A stretch of DNA of 64,000 bases from positions 300,336-364,335 of the forward strand of contig NZ_QRHC01000003.1 of assembly GCF_003415655.1 (NCBI RefSeq), in the 5' to 3' direction. Positions 21,108 to 30,227 of the stretch are shown here, in pieces (position 1 is the first letter of the stretch; each line of letters begins with the position of its first letter). The notes under the pieces were generated by a model. That model searched no databases. It was not told the DNA's origin and saw nothing but the letters and a program-made list of their open reading frames with translations. The position numbers and the translations under genes are program-made. The stretch comes from Vibrio maerlii (lineage in GTDB: Bacteria > Pseudomonadota > Gammaproteobacteria > Enterobacterales > Vibrionaceae).

Positions 21108-21889
21108 ACCGAGCTATCCTTTTTGTTCATAGAGGCTCTTTGCTCCATTAATTCTTTTATTTGTTCACCAGTCGCACCAAAACGACGTTCTCGTTCAACA
21201 AACCAAGTTACAGCCTCTATCAAGCTATCTTCACCAAAATCTGGCCAAAAAACAGGAGTGAAGTACATCTCAGCATACGCTAACTGCCACAGCATAAAGT
21301 TGCTTATTCGGCATTCTCCACTGGTGCGAATAAGCAAATCAACTTCTGGAATATCAGACATCGTTAACTCAGAGGTGATCAAATCTTCATCAATTGAGTC
21401 AACGCTAATTTCACCCTGTGCTACTTTGTGAGAAATACTCTTCACTGCCTGAGTGATATCCCATTTACCGCCGTAGTTAGCGGCAATATTGATGACCATG
21501 CCGCTGTTGGTCGCCGTTAGCTTTTCCGCTTCTTCAATCTTGCGTTGTAGACGCTCGCTAAAACGACTCTTATCGCCAATAATTCTCAAACGAAGATTGT
21601 TCTTATAAAGCTTCTTCACCTCGCTAGATAGAACTGAAATAAACAGCTCCATTAACAAGCCAACTTCTTCTTCAGGACGACGCCAGTTTTCACTACTGAA
21701 CGCAAATAAAGTCACGGCTTGGATACCCATTTTCGCCGCTGAGCGAATGGTTTTACGTACTGCTTGTACACCGTGTTTATGACCAAAGACTCTTGGCTTC
21801 CCTTGGCTTTTTGCCCAACGGCCATTGCCATCCATAATAACAGCAATATGTTTTGGTAAAGATTCAGCTAAGGCTTGAGAGTTTTGCAT
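21104..21889 (-). CDS. uppS: Undecaprenyl diphosphate synthase
   Basis: A 261-residue cis-prenyltransferase. Substrate-binding [17 protein letters not shown] near residue 15 includes the catalytic Asp, and the FSSENWRRP and C-terminal [20 protein letters not shown] motifs complete it. It makes the C55 lipid carrier precursor for peptidoglycan and O-antigen. Its TGA overlaps the cdsA TTG. Also called ispU. A terminator lies upstream, between frr and uppS. Confidence 0.97.
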   Translation of the reverse strand: MQNSQALAESLPKHIAVIMDGNGRWAKSQGKPRVFGHKHGVQAVRKTIRSAAKMGIQAVTLFAFSSENWRRPEEEVGLLMELFISVLSSEVKKLYKNNLRLRIIGDKSRFSERLQRKIEEAEKLTATNSGMVINIAANYGGKWDITQAVKSISHKVAQGEISVDSIDEDLITSELTMSDIPEVDLLIRTSGECRISNFMLWQLAYAEMYFTPVFWPDFGEDSLIEAVTWFVERERRFGATGEQIKELMEQRASMNKKDSSV

Positions 21890-21932
21890 AGATTATAGAG
21901 GTGATTATTAAGGGCATGAATCATAGCATAAA

Positions 21933-21958
21933 AAAAGCGTTGTGCCGAAACACAACGC
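21933..21958 (-). terminator. Intrinsic terminator between frr and uppS
   Basis: 8-bp stem GCGTTGTG (21937-21944) with CACAACGC (21951-21958), 6-base loop, followed on the minus strand by TTTTTTTATG. It lies 27 bases beyond the frr stop. Confidence 0.85.
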
Positions 21959-21984
21959 CTTTCTACGATCTAATAGTTGAGAAA

Positions 21985-22542
21985 TTAAACTTCCATCAAC
22001 TCTTTTTCTTTAGTCGCTAGAACTTCATCTACTTTCTTAACAGCAGCGTCAGTTAGCTTTTGAATCTCGTCTTGCGCTTTACGATCTTCGTCTTCAGAGA
22101 TTTCTTTATCTTTTAGAAGTGCTTTTAGATCACCGTTTGCATCACGACGGATGTTACGGATAGCAACGCGACCGCCTTCAGCTTCACCGCGAACGATCTT
22201 AACTAGGTCTTTACGACGTTCTTCCGTTAGCGGTGGAAGTGGAACGCGAATGACAGTGCCAGCAGACATAGGGTTTAGGCCTAGGTCAGACATCATGATC
22301 GCTTTTTCAACAAGTGGAGTCAGCTCTTTATCAAACACAGTAATTGCAAGAGTACGCGCATCTTCTGCTACTACGTTTGCAACTTGGTTTAGGGGAGTTG
22401 GAGCACCGTAGTACTCAACAGAAATACCCGCTAGAAGGCTTGGGTGTGCACGACCTGTACGGATTTTTAGAAGGCTGTTCTTTAGCGCTTCAACGCTTTT
22501 GTCCATACGCTCTTGAGCGTCTTGTTTGATTTCGTTAATCAC
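21985..22542 (-). CDS. frr: Ribosome recycling factor
   Basis: A 185-residue protein, the standard RRF length, with [25 protein letters not shown] at the N-terminus (split here for reading) and the [21 protein letters not shown] region. It splits post-termination ribosomes with EF-G. The start codon is GTG, with AAGGTG 3-9 bases upstream. It follows pyrH by 81 bases, the conserved rpsB-tsf-pyrH-frr order. Confidence 0.97.
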   Translation of the reverse strand: MINEIKQDAQERMDKSVEALKNSLLKIRTGRAHPSLLAGISVEYYGAPTPLNQVANVVAEDARTLAITVFDKELTPLVEKAIMMSDLGLNPMSAGTVIRVPLPPLTEERRKDLVKIVRGEAEGGRVAIRNIRRDANGDLKALLKDKEISEDEDRKAQDEIQKLTDAAVKKVDEVLATKEKELMEV

Positions 22543-22623
22543 GATTTCACCTTGATTTTATTCTTAATTCCAAGAGATGGGGTCGGCAACAGCACTAAAT
22601 GTCTGCTGCCCAATACTTGCAGA

Positions 22624-23355
22624 TTACTCAGCTTCGCTGATTAGTGTACCTTCTGCTTCACCCATAACCACGCGGCGTAGTGCGCCTGGCTTGTTCATGT
22701 TAAATACACGGATTGGCATTTTGTGATCACGAGCAAGCGTAAATGCAGCCAAGTCCATTACTTTCAGCTCTTTTTCAAGAACACTGTTGTAAGAAAGCTT
22801 ATCATACAACTCTGCGTCTGGGTTTGCTACTGGGTCTGCAGTAAATACGCCATCAACTTTCGTTGCTTTTAGAACTACATCAGCCTCGATTTCGATACCG
22901 CGTAGACATGCAGCAGAGTCAGTTGTGAAGAATGGGTTACCTGTACCCGCAGAGAAGATCACTACACGACCTTGACGAAGTTGAGAAATCGCATCCGCCC
23001 AGTTGTAGTCATCACACACGCCTTTTAGAGGGATCGCAGACATAACACGAGCGTTTACGTATGCACGGTGCAGTGCATCACGCATAGCAAGACCATTCAT
23101 TACTGTTGCTAGCATACCCATGTGGTCACCAACAACGCGGTTCATACCTGCTTCTGCAAGGCCAGCACCACGGAACAAGTTACCACCACCGATAACTACA
23201 CCTACTTGTACACCTAACTCAACCAGTTCCTTCACTTCTTGAGCCATACGGTCCAAGATTGTTGGGTCAATACCGAAGCCTTCTTCACCTTGAAGTGCTT
23301 CACCGCTCAGTTTTAACAGAATACGTTGATATACTGGTTTTGGGTTTGTAGTCAT
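22624..23355 (-). CDS. pyrH: Uridylate kinase
   Basis: A 243-residue UMP kinase of the amino-acid-kinase fold: [18 protein letters not shown] near residue 11, [27 protein letters not shown] and [10 protein letters not shown]. It phosphorylates UMP to UDP. AAGGT lies 7 bases before the ATG. A 230-base gap to tsf upstream holds a terminator and a CTAG-rich repeat tract. Confidence 0.97.
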   Translation of the reverse strand: MTTNPKPVYQRILLKLSGEALQGEEGFGIDPTILDRMAQEVKELVELGVQVGVVIGGGNLFRGAGLAEAGMNRVVGDHMGMLATVMNGLAMRDALHRAYVNARVMSAIPLKGVCDDYNWADAISQLRQGRVVIFSAGTGNPFFTTDSAACLRGIEIEADVVLKATKVDGVFTADPVANPDAELYDKLSYNSVLEKELKVMDLAAFTLARDHKMPIRVFNMNKPGALRRVVMGEAEGTLISEAE

Positions 23356-23409
23356 GGAGTTTACCTTCCAGAGTATTGATGATTAACAGTCATGAATAGA
23401 TATGAGTAA

Positions 23410-23493
23410 CTAGATTAAAGTTCCTAGTACCTAGTTCCTAGAGTCTTCTAGGTTCCAATTTCTAGATACTAGGTACTAGCTTCTAGAAACTAA
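23410..23493. repeat. Degenerate CTAGNNN heptad repeat
   Basis: CTAG occurs at 23410, 23424, 23431, 23438, 23448, 23462, 23469, 23476 and 23483. The spacings are 7 or 14 except for one of 10, so the tract is a decayed 7-bp tandem repeat (CTAGTAC, CTAGTTC, CTAGATA, CTAGGTA, CTAGCTT) in the tsf-pyrH gap. It has no ORF and no obvious hairpin terminator. Confidence 0.75.
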
Positions 23494-23532
23494 TACCCAT
23501 TCATCACGATTAATCGTTTGCTCGCTAATCGT

Positions 23533-23560
23533 AAAAAGACCGCAGCGATTGCCACGGTCC
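23533..23560 (-). terminator. Terminator-like hairpin between tsf and pyrH
   Basis: Stem GACCG / CGGTC extended by wobble pairs, followed by TTTTTACG on the minus strand. It is 26 bases past the tsf stop and is probably a partial terminator in the rpsB-tsf-pyrH-frr order. Confidence 0.65.
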
Positions 23561-23585
23561 TTATCATCAACTAATACGCTAAGGA

Positions 23586-24428
23586 TTAACCTTTTTGTAC
23601 AGCTGCTACTTCATCAGCAAAGCTCATTTCTGCAGCTTTCTCGATGCCTTCGCCTACTTCTAGACGAACGAAAGTAGTTACAGCAGCGCCGCGCTCTTTT
23701 AGGATTTCGCCAACAGATTTCTTAGGCTCCATTACGAACGCTTGACCTGTTAGAGAGATTTCGCCAGTGAACTTCTTCATGCGACCAACAACCATCTTCT
23801 CAGCGATTTCTGCAGGCTTGCCTTCGTTCATTGCGATTTCAACTTGAACAGCTTTCTCTTTTTCTACTACGTCTGCAGGTACGTCTTCTGGGTTAACGAA
23901 CTCAGGACGAGAAGCAGCAACGTGCATTGCAACGTGCTTAAGAGTTTCTGCATCACCAGCACCAGCAACAACAACACCGATCTTCTCACCGTGACGGTAA
24001 GTAGAGATAGCTTCGCCTTCAACGTATTGTACGCGACGGATGTTGATGTTTTCACCGATTTTAGCAACTAGAGCAACACGAGTTTCCTCGAATTTAGCTT
24101 GTAGCTCTTCAGCAGTTGCTTTAGTCGCTAGAGCGTCAGCTGCAACTTCTTCTGCGAACGCAGTGAAGCTAGCATCTTTAGCAACGAAATCAGTTTGACA
24201 GTTAACTTCAAGAAGAACAGCTACACCGTTTTCTTCTTTGATGATGATTGCGCCTTCAGCAGCTACGTTACCTGCTTTCTTAGCAGCTTTAGCAGCACCT
24301 GATTTACGCATGTTTTCGATTGCTAGTTCGATGTCGCCGTTTGTTTCGTTCAGCGCCTTCTTACAGTCCATCATGCCTGCGCCAGTACGGTCGCGCAGTT
24401 CTTTAACTAGAGCAGCAGTAACAGCCAT
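23586..24428 (-). CDS. tsf: Elongation factor Ts
   Basis: A 280-residue guanine nucleotide exchange factor for EF-Tu. The UBA-like N-terminus [20 protein letters not shown] is followed by the core [17 protein letters not shown] segment ([14 protein letters not shown]), and [18 protein letters not shown] lies near the C-terminus. GAGGA lies 7 bases before the ATG. It is co-transcribed with rpsB across a 157-base spacer that carries an attenuator hairpin. Confidence 0.97.
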   Translation of the reverse strand: MAVTAALVKELRDRTGAGMMDCKKALNETNGDIELAIENMRKSGAAKAAKKAGNVAAEGAIIIKEENGVAVLLEVNCQTDFVAKDASFTAFAEEVAADALATKATAEELQAKFEETRVALVAKIGENINIRRVQYVEGEAISTYRHGEKIGVVVAGAGDAETLKHVAMHVAASRPEFVNPEDVPADVVEKEKAVQVEIAMNEGKPAEIAEKMVVGRMKKFTGEISLTGQAFVMEPKKSVGEILKERGAAVTTFVRLEVGEGIEKAAEMSFADEVAAVQKG

Positions 24429-24458
24429 TCTCTATTCCTCAAGTTGATTCAATTGGTA

Positions 24459-24487
24459 AAAATCAGGGGCCTAATTCTGGGCCCCTG
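24459..24487 (-). terminator. rpsB-tsf intercistronic attenuator/terminator
   Basis: Perfect 8-bp GC-rich stem CAGGGGCC (24464-24471) with GGCCCCTG (24480-24487), 8-base loop, followed by ATTTTTACC on the minus strand. Partial termination between rpsB and tsf is known in E. coli. The position here is equivalent. Confidence 0.75.
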
Positions 24488-24557
24488 TTACTAACTATAA
24501 CTTAGTTTTTATGTGAGCCATATGACATGACTTAACTAAGTTTCAGCAGAGCCGCTA

Positions 24558-25292
24558 TTACTCAGCTTCTTCTACAAAACCGTCTTTTTCAGTAGCAACT
24601 GCTGCAACGTCTTTGTTACGACCTTCAGTCACTGCAGAAGCTGCAGCGTTTAGGTATAGTTGTACTGCGCGGATTGCGTCATCGTTACCTGGGATGATGT
24701 AGTCAACGCCATCTGGGTCAGAGTTAGTATCAACAACAGCGTATACTGGGATACCTAGGTTGTTTGCTTCTTTAACTGCGATGTGTTCGTGATCAGCGTC
24801 GATTACGAATAGAGCGTCTGGTAGGCCGCCCATGTCTTTGATACCACCAAGAGATTTCTCTAGCTTCTCCATTTCGCGAGTACGCATTAGAGCTTCTTTC
24901 TTAGTTAGCTTCTCAAAAGTACCGTCTTGAGATTGTGCTTCAAGATCTTTTAGACGCTTGATTGACTGACGAACAGTTTTGTAGTTTGTTAGCATACCGC
25001 CTAACCAGCGGTTGTTAACGTAGAATTGGTTGCTTGCGATAGCAGCTTCTTTAACAGCTTCAGATGCAGCGCGCTTAGTACCTACGAATAGAACTTTACC
25101 TTTTTTCTCGCCAACTTTAGCAATCTCAGCTAGAGCTTCGTTGAACATTGGTACAGTTTTTTCTAGGTTAATGATGTGAACGCGGTTACGAGCACCAAAG
25201 ATGAATGGCTTCATTTTTGGGTTCCAGTAACGAGTTTGGTGACCGAAGTGAACACCAGCTTTCAGCATATCGCGCATTGATACAGTTGCCAT
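24558..25292 (-). CDS. rpsB: 30S ribosomal protein S2
   Basis: A 244-residue S2 protein starting [20 protein letters not shown], with the signature [20 protein letters not shown] and later [19 protein letters not shown] at 25292 has GAGGA 7 bases upstream. The longer open frame would read into the leader RNA. It is the first gene of the minus-strand supercluster and probably autoregulated through the structured leader described separately. Confidence 0.97.
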   Translation of the reverse strand: MATVSMRDMLKAGVHFGHQTRYWNPKMKPFIFGARNRVHIINLEKTVPMFNEALAEIAKVGEKKGKVLFVGTKRAASEAVKEAAIASNQFYVNNRWLGGMLTNYKTVRQSIKRLKDLEAQSQDGTFEKLTKKEALMRTREMEKLEKSLGGIKDMGGLPDALFVIDADHEHIAVKEANNLGIPVYAVVDTNSDPDGVDYIIPGNDDAIRAVQLYLNAAASAVTEGRNKDVAAVATEKDGFVEEAE

Positions 25293-25465
25293 TTTAAAAT
25301 CCTCTATGGGGTTAGGCCTCCACACTCCCCATGAATCCGACCCCTAAGTATCGAAATAAGATACTTGGAGCACCCCGGAACATGTGTCGGAATGTGTGTG
25401 ATTTAAAGATATAAGTAAGTGGAGCAAAGCCAGCTTCGCCAAGTGGAGAGAACAGTCTTTAGCTT
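25293..25465 (-). ncRNA. Structured rpsB leader (t44-type S2 autoregulatory element)
   Basis: The 5' UTR of rpsB contains nested helices on the minus strand: CCGAC with GTCGG enclosing a GGGGTGCTCC segment and a perfect AAGTATC / GATACTT hairpin, followed by GGGGT...ACCCC next to the Shine-Dalgarno. Gammaproteobacterial rpsB genes carry the t44 leader RNA, bound by S2. The position and the short conserved blocks fit, but I recognise it from memory and layout rather than from a covariance search. Boundaries are approximate. Confidence 0.6.
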
Positions 25466-25474
25466 CCGGCGCGC

Positions 25475-25480
25475 TTTATA
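25475..25480 (-). promoter_or_regulatory. Candidate rpsB -10 element with GC-rich discriminator
   Basis: TATAAA on the minus strand followed directly by GCGCGCC, typical of stringently controlled ribosomal promoters. The -35 is weak (GGCAAG at about 17 bases). About 180 bases upstream of the rpsB start. Confidence 0.45.
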
Positions 25481-25555
25481 CCATAAAAACCACTTTACTT
25501 GCCAGTAATTTTTCGAATTCACCGACTAGAATGGACGTCAGATTAACAACAATGC

Positions 25556-25684
25556 TTATCCCCAAAATAGTTGGTGCTGCAGCTAGGCGACAAGAAAATT
25601 CAGCCCTATGAGCATAGTTTGCTATGTGATTAGGGTGAATTGACGCAGTCAACAACGCTGCAGCTTCAAATATGAAGGGGATAA
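25556..25684. repeat. ERIC-like intergenic repeat (about 129 bp)
   Basis: Ends in perfect 8-bp inverted repeats TTATCCCC / GGGGATAA. The interior is a long imperfect palindrome whose centre pairs CCCTATGAGCATAG with CTATGTGATTAGGG. Read on the minus strand, segments such as TTTGAAGCTGCAGCGTTG, TTGTCGCC and ACTATTTTGGGGATAA align by eye with the enterobacterial repetitive intergenic consensus, and the length matches (about 127 bp). It sits between the divergent rpsB and map genes. Confidence 0.75.
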
Positions 25685-25751
25685 ACAATTGCGCTTACGC
25701 CTGTCGTTGTTAGAATAAAAGCAATTACCAGATATTTAATTGAGAAAGTCG

Positions 25752-26582
25752 ATGTCTATCAAAATCAAAACAGCAGATGAAATCGAAAAAATGCGCGTAG
25801 CAGGTAAACTTGCTGCTGACGTTTTAGAGATGATCGAACCTTATGTAAAAGTCGGTGTAACGACTGAAGAGTTAGACCAAATCTGTCACAAGTACATCAC
25901 TGAAGAGCAAGGTGCTATCCCTGCGCCATTGAACTACCACGGTTTCCCTAAATCAATTTGTACTTCAATCAACCACATCGTTTGTCACGGCATTCCTGCG
26001 GAACAAGATGAGATGGGTACGACGGGTAAACTGAAGCCAGCAGTACTAAAAGATGGTGATGTGATCAACATCGATATCACCGTTATTAAAGATGGTTACC
26101 ACGGTGATACCTCAAAGATGTTCTACGTGGGTGACGTATCTCCAGCGAACAAGCGTCTGTGTATGGTTGCGCAAGAGAGCCTATACATCGGCATGAAGAA
26201 GGTAAAACCAGGAGCAACGGTTGGTGACATCGGTACTGCTATTCAGAAGTACATCAAGGGCGTCACGCCTAAGTTCTCTATTGTAAAAGACTTCTGTGGT
26301 CATGGTATTGGTTCTGAGTTCCACGAAGAACCACAAGTTGTTCATTACAAAAACCCAGATCGTCGCGTTCTTAAAGAGGGCATGTGTTTTACGATCGAAC
26401 CAATGATCAATGCGGGTAAGTTTGGCTGTAGTATCGACGGTGATGATGACTGGACAGTTTACACAGGCGACGGTAAAAACTCCGCACAGTGGGAACACAC
26501 TATCCTAGTGACAGAAACCGGCTGTGAAGTGCTCACTTTACGCAGTGATGAAAACATTCCTCGTCATATGCACAACGCATAA
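25752..26582 (+). CDS. map: Type I methionine aminopeptidase
   Basis: A 276-residue M24A peptidase. The metal ligands are in NIDITVIKDGYHGDTSKMF (two Asp), FCGHGIGSEFHEEP (His), MCFTIEPM (Glu) and QWEHTILV (Glu). It removes initiator Met from nascent proteins, a step that fits its place next to rpsB and tsf. The frame reaches a TTG at 25740, but ATG at 25752 matches the family start MSIKI and has AGAAAG just upstream. It is divergent from rpsB with an ERIC-like element between, and followed by a strong terminator. Confidence 0.96.
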   Translation: MSIKIKTADEIEKMRVAGKLAADVLEMIEPYVKVGVTTEELDQICHKYITEEQGAIPAPLNYHGFPKSICTSINHIVCHGIPAEQDEMGTTGKLKPAVLKDGDVINIDITVIKDGYHGDTSKMFYVGDVSPANKRLCMVAQESLYIGMKKVKPGATVGDIGTAIQKYIKGVTPKFSIVKDFCGHGIGSEFHEEPQVVHYKNPDRRVLKEGMCFTIEPMINAGKFGCSIDGDDDWTVYTGDGKNSAQWEHTILVTETGCEVLTLRSDENIPRHMHNA

Positions 26583-26616
26583 TTTCTTGGAAAGCCAAGA
26601 AATAGACAACTATTGA

Positions 26617-26649
26617 AAAATATCTCTGCTTGCAGAGATATTTTTTTAT
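26617..26649 (+). terminator. Intrinsic terminator of map
   Basis: 12-bp perfect stem AAATATCTCTGC (26619-26630) with GCAGAGATATTT (26633-26644) followed by TTTT. An additional small hairpin (TTCTTGG / CCAAGAA, 26584-26601) precedes it. Confidence 0.85.
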
Positions 26650-26711
26650 CTGCTAAATTCAATTTTCGTTCTTTTGAACAGACCTTTATTTGCTTGCACG
26701 GATTGCATTGT

Positions 26712-29336
26712 ATGTCATACGTTTCTCCTTCAGCCCTAACTGCCGAACAGATCAATCAAAACGATCTCAGAGAGCAATTGCAACTCTTGGCTGAACACCA
26801 AAAACAAGAGTTCTTAAACCACCACCCAGTGACCGACCTGGTTCTTAGCCGTTCTGAATATATGGATGAGCTATTATTGCGCTTGTGGCAACACTTTGAA
26901 TTCCATCAGCTACCCCACATCAGTTTGGTTGCGGTTGGGGGTTACGGCCGAGGAGAGCTTCACCCTCTATCTGATATCGATATCCTCGTTGTCTCACAAA
27001 AGGCACTTCCAGAATCACTTGGTCAGAGGGTCAGTGAGTTCATTACCCTACTCTGGGATTTGAGGCTCGAAGTAGGCCACGCCGTTCGCACCATAGACCA
27101 ATGTGCAGAAATTGGTCGCGAGGACCTCACCGTAGCAACTAACTTACAAGAAGCACGTTTGCTTTGTGGCTGTGAGAAAACATTCAATGCCTTGAATAAA
27201 GTGATCCTCTCAGACTCATTTTGGCCAAGTGACGTATTCTACAAAGCAAAAATCGATGAACAAAAAACACGTCATTCACGTTACCACGATACCACTTACA
27301 ACCTCGAACCCGACATCAAATCCAGTCCGGGTGGCTTACGAGACATTCATACATTGAGTTGGGTAGCTCGACGTCACTTTGGCGCTACAAGCTTGCGTGA
27401 AATGAGCCAATATGGTTTTTTAACCGATGCCGAATACCGTGAGCTCGTTGAATGTCAGGACTTCTTATGGCGCGTCCGCTTCGCCCTGCATATCGACTTA
27501 CGCCGCTACGACAACCGTCTCACATTTGCGCACCAGTCAAATGTGGCTGAACACCTAGGTTATGTTGGCGAAGGTAACCGTGGTGTTGAGATGATGATGA
27601 AAGAGTTCTACCGAACACTGCGTCGTGTTGCAGAGCTCAATAAGATGCTGCTTAAGCTATTTGACCAAGCAATTATCAATAAAGGCGAAATTGCACCTGC
27701 AGAAATCATTTCCAATGATTTTCAACGTCGTGGTCACCTGATCGAAGCTCGCAAGCCTGCTCTATTCCAAGCAAGGCCCGAAACCATCCTTGATATGTTT
27801 ATCCATATTGCCAATGACTCTACGATTGAGGGGGTAGCTCCCGCGACACTGCGCCAGCTTAGAACCGCTCGCCGCCGCCTAAATAAGTTCCTACACACGA
27901 TACCTGAAGCGCGAGAGAAGTTCATGGAGTTGGTTCGCCACCCAAATGCGCTGCACAAAGCATTCAGCTTAATGCACAAGCTCGGCGTGTTAGCCGCTTA
28001 TTTACCTCAATGGAGCCAGATTGTCGGCCAAATGCAATTTGACCTGTTCCATGTCTACACAGTGGATGAGCATAGCATTCGCTTGTTAAAGCAAATTAAT
28101 AGTTTTAGTTACGCTAAAAACCGCGATAAGCACCCTATATGCTGCGAAGTATACCCTAAAATTCAGAAAAAAGACTTATTAATTCTTGCAGCGATCTTCC
28201 ATGACATTGGAAAGGGCCGAGGTGGTGACCACTCAGAGATTGGAGCTGTAGAAGCTTACGAGTTCTGTATTGAGCATGGTTTATCAAAACCTGAAGCTAA
28301 GCTTGTCTCTTGGTTAGTTCAGAACCACTTACTAATGTCTGTGACTGCACAGCGTCGCGATATTTACGACCCCGATGTGATTACTGAGTTCGCCAAAAAA
28401 GTCCGTGACGAAGAGTACCTTGAGTACTTAGTTTGCCTGACCGTTGCCGATATATGCGCCACCAACCCTGAACTCTGGAATAGTTGGAAACGTACCCTAC
28501 TTGCAGAGCTATTCCATTCTACGCAAAGAGCATTGCGTCGCGGTTTAGAGAACCCTGTCGATGTTCGTGAACGTATTCGCCACAATCAACAGATGGCCTC
28601 GGCACAGTTGCGGAAAGAAGGCTTCACTGCTCGTCAAATAGAAGTACTTTGGCAACGCTTTAAAGCGGACTACTTCTTGCGTCATACCCACCAGCAGATT
28701 GCATGGCATAGCCAACATTTACTCACGCAAGAAGACCCGTCTCACCCGTTGGTGCTCATCAGCAAAAAGCCGTCGCGCGGTGGGACCGAAGTATTCGTGT
28801 ACTGCAAAGACCAACCCGCCTTGTTTGCAACCGTTGTTGCAGAACTAGATAGACGCAACCTCAATGTTCATGATGCTCAAATCATGCTCAGTAAGGATGG
28901 CTTTGTACTCGACACCTTTATGGTACTTGACCAAAACAGTCAGCCGATTGAGGAGCCAAGGCACGAAGCCATTATCAAACATTTGACTCATGTATTATCC
29001 GATGGACGCCCTACCAAACTGAAAGTTCGCAGAGCACCAAGAAACCTTAAACACTTTAATGTTAAAACCCGTGTCGACTTCATACCGACCAAGAGTCAGA
29101 AAAAAACACTGGTTGAGTTTGTAGCCCTCGATACTCCAGGGCTACTAGCTAAAGTAGGCGCAACCTTCGCCGATTCTAAGGTGAACATTCATGCCGCAAA
29201 AATTACCACTATTGGTGAACGTGCAGAAGACTTGTTCATTATCACCAGTGAAACCGGTGGCCGTTTAAGCGAGGAAGAACAAACCGAATTACGTATTAGA
29301 CTTACGGAATCGGTTGATGAATTGAGCCCTAGCTAG
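26712..29336 (+). CDS. glnD: PII uridylyltransferase / uridylyl-removing enzyme
   Basis: An 874-residue bifunctional nitrogen sensor. The nucleotidyltransferase domain has GGYGRGELHPLSDIDILV with catalytic Asp88 and Asp90. The HD hydrolase domain has HDIGKGRGGDHSEIG near residue 497. Two ACT domains, near residues 700-780 and 805-874, sense glutamine. It uridylylates GlnB at Tyr51 when glutamine is low and deuridylylates it when glutamine is high. The open frame extends upstream to a TTG inside the map terminator. ATG at 26712 (MSYVSPSAL) gives the normal family length. The map-glnD order is conserved in many gammaproteobacteria. Confidence 0.97.
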   Translation: MSYVSPSALTAEQINQNDLREQLQLLAEHQKQEFLNHHPVTDLVLSRSEYMDELLLRLWQHFEFHQLPHISLVAVGGYGRGELHPLSDIDILVVSQKALPESLGQRVSEFITLLWDLRLEVGHAVRTIDQCAEIGREDLTVATNLQEARLLCGCEKTFNALNKVILSDSFWPSDVFYKAKIDEQKTRHSRYHDTTYNLEPDIKSSPGGLRDIHTLSWVARRHFGATSLREMSQYGFLTDAEYRELVECQDFLWRVRFALHIDLRRYDNRLTFAHQSNVAEHLGYVGEGNRGVEMMMKEFYRTLRRVAELNKMLLKLFDQAIINKGEIAPAEIISNDFQRRGHLIEARKPALFQARPETILDMFIHIANDSTIEGVAPATLRQLRTARRRLNKFLHTIPEAREKFMELVRHPNALHKAFSLMHKLGVLAAYLPQWSQIVGQMQFDLFHVYTVDEHSIRLLKQINSFSYAKNRDKHPICCEVYPKIQKKDLLILAAIFHDIGKGRGGDHSEIGAVEAYEFCIEHGLSKPEAKLVSWLVQNHLLMSVTAQRRDIYDPDVITEFAKKVRDEEYLEYLVCLTVADICATNPELWNSWKRTLLAELFHSTQRALRRGLENPVDVRERIRHNQQMASAQLRKEGFTARQIEVLWQRFKADYFLRHTHQQIAWHSQHLLTQEDPSHPLVLISKKPSRGGTEVFVYCKDQPALFATVVAELDRRNLNVHDAQIMLSKDGFVLDTFMVLDQNSQPIEEPRHEAIIKHLTHVLSDGRPTKLKVRRAPRNLKHFNVKTRVDFIPTKSQKKTLVEFVALDTPGLLAKVGATFADSKVNIHAAKITTIGERAEDLFIITSETGGRLSEEEQTELRIRLTESVDELSPS

Positions 29337-29467
29337 ATCAATCCCACAACTCTTCACTTCCATAATAAAAAGTTGGTCGTGAAGTTGATCTACACACTAT
29401 CTAGCGCATAATTAGACTGCTACATTTGAAGAATGTAGTAGTCATAACTTACTGATAGAGGTCGCTT

Positions 29468-29851
29468 ATGTACCCAAACCTCACTGGATTAGGGATCAAT
29501 GAACCAGAGCAGATTGAACGTTACTCTCTACGTCAAGAAGCTCACAAGGACGTGCTAAAAATTTATTTCCGCAAGCAGAAGGGTGAGCTTTTCGCGAAAA
29601 GCGTAAAATTCAAATACCCGCGCCAAGTAAAAAGTGTCCTTGTCGATGGTGGTAGCCATCAGTACAAGAATATTACCGAGATCAACCGTAACCTGACTCT
29701 AGTGATTGATGAACTCAATAAGATCACGAAACCACAGAAACCGGCAGAAGTGGATGTTAAACAGAAGATCCTTACCGATCTTCGTCACTTAGAAAAAGTC
29801 GTGGCAAGCAAGATCGCCGAGATCGAGGCGGATCTAGAGAAGTTGAAGTAA
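29468..29851 (+). CDS. DUF3461 family protein
   Basis: A 127-residue cytoplasmic protein beginning [20 protein letters not shown], which I recognise as the DUF3461 family of marine gammaproteobacteria. It has no signal peptide or membrane segment. The centre is basic ([20 protein letters not shown]) and the C-terminal 50 residues look helical and coiled-coil-prone ([20 protein letters not shown]). Function unknown. GAGG lies about 7 bases before the ATG. It follows glnD by 131 bases on the same strand. A 111-bp tandem repeat begins one base after its stop codon. Confidence 0.85.
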   Translation: MYPNLTGLGINEPEQIERYSLRQEAHKDVLKIYFRKQKGELFAKSVKFKYPRQVKSVLVDGGSHQYKNITEINRNLTLVIDELNKITKPQKPAEVDVKQKILTDLRHLEKVVASKIAEIEADLEKLK

Positions 29852-29852
29852 A

Positions 29853-29963
29853 AGCTAGAGAGCTAGAGAGCTAGAGAGCTAGAGAGCTAGAGAGCTAGAG
29901 AGCTAGAGAGCTAGAGAGCTAGAGAGCTAGAGAGCTAGAGAGCTAGAGAGCTAGAGAGCTAGA
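29853..29963. repeat. 8-bp tandem repeat, about 13.9 copies
   Basis: AGCTAGAG is repeated without error 13 times, plus 7 bases of a fourteenth copy, starting one base after the DUF3461 stop codon and ending 7 bases before that gene's terminator stem. Perfect identity of all units points to recent expansion or ongoing slippage. Each unit carries one CTAG and one AGCT palindrome. Confidence 0.97.
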
Positions 29964-29970
29964 ATTTTGA

Positions 29971-29999
29971 GGGTTGGCGTGAAAACGTCAACCCTTTTT
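29971..29999 (+). terminator. Intrinsic terminator of the DUF3461 gene
   Basis: 10-bp stem GGGTTGGCGT / ACGTCAACCC (one G-T wobble) capped by a GAAA tetraloop, followed by TTTTT. The next 180 bases, up to the glyA terminator, hold no gene. They contain an 8-bp inverted repeat ATCTCCTA / TAGGAGAT at 30114-30148. Confidence 0.88.
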
Positions 30000-30186
30000 A
30001 TTTCATAGACTTCTTTATGTCACCCGCAATAATGATGAATAAATGAGTTAGGTACCTTTTGTGCGCTGTGTTACGAGGCTTGATTGAATAATTAGAATTA
30101 TACGTTCGCAAAGATCTCCTACTACGCTCCTTCGTCGCTATAGGAGATGATGACACTTATACGCTCTCTTAGCGCCATAAAACAAA

Positions 30187-30209
30187 AAAGGCTCCCAACA
30201 GGAGCCTTT
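30187..30209 (-). terminator. Intrinsic terminator of glyA
   Basis: 9-bp stem AAAGGCTCC / GGAGCCTTT, 5-base loop, T-run TTTTTTG on the minus strand. It lies 110 bases past the glyA stop because a palindromic repeat occupies the 3' UTR. Confidence 0.85.
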
Positions 30210-30227
30210 CAAATCGTATTTTTCAAT

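Noticed and set aside
25476..25688. 70-codon minus-strand frame between rpsB and map
   Set aside because: It is read through the ERIC-like repeat and lacks a ribosome site and family resemblance.
26613..26711. N-terminal extension of GlnD from a TTG codon
   Set aside because: The extension lies in the map terminator hairpin; the family start is at 26712.
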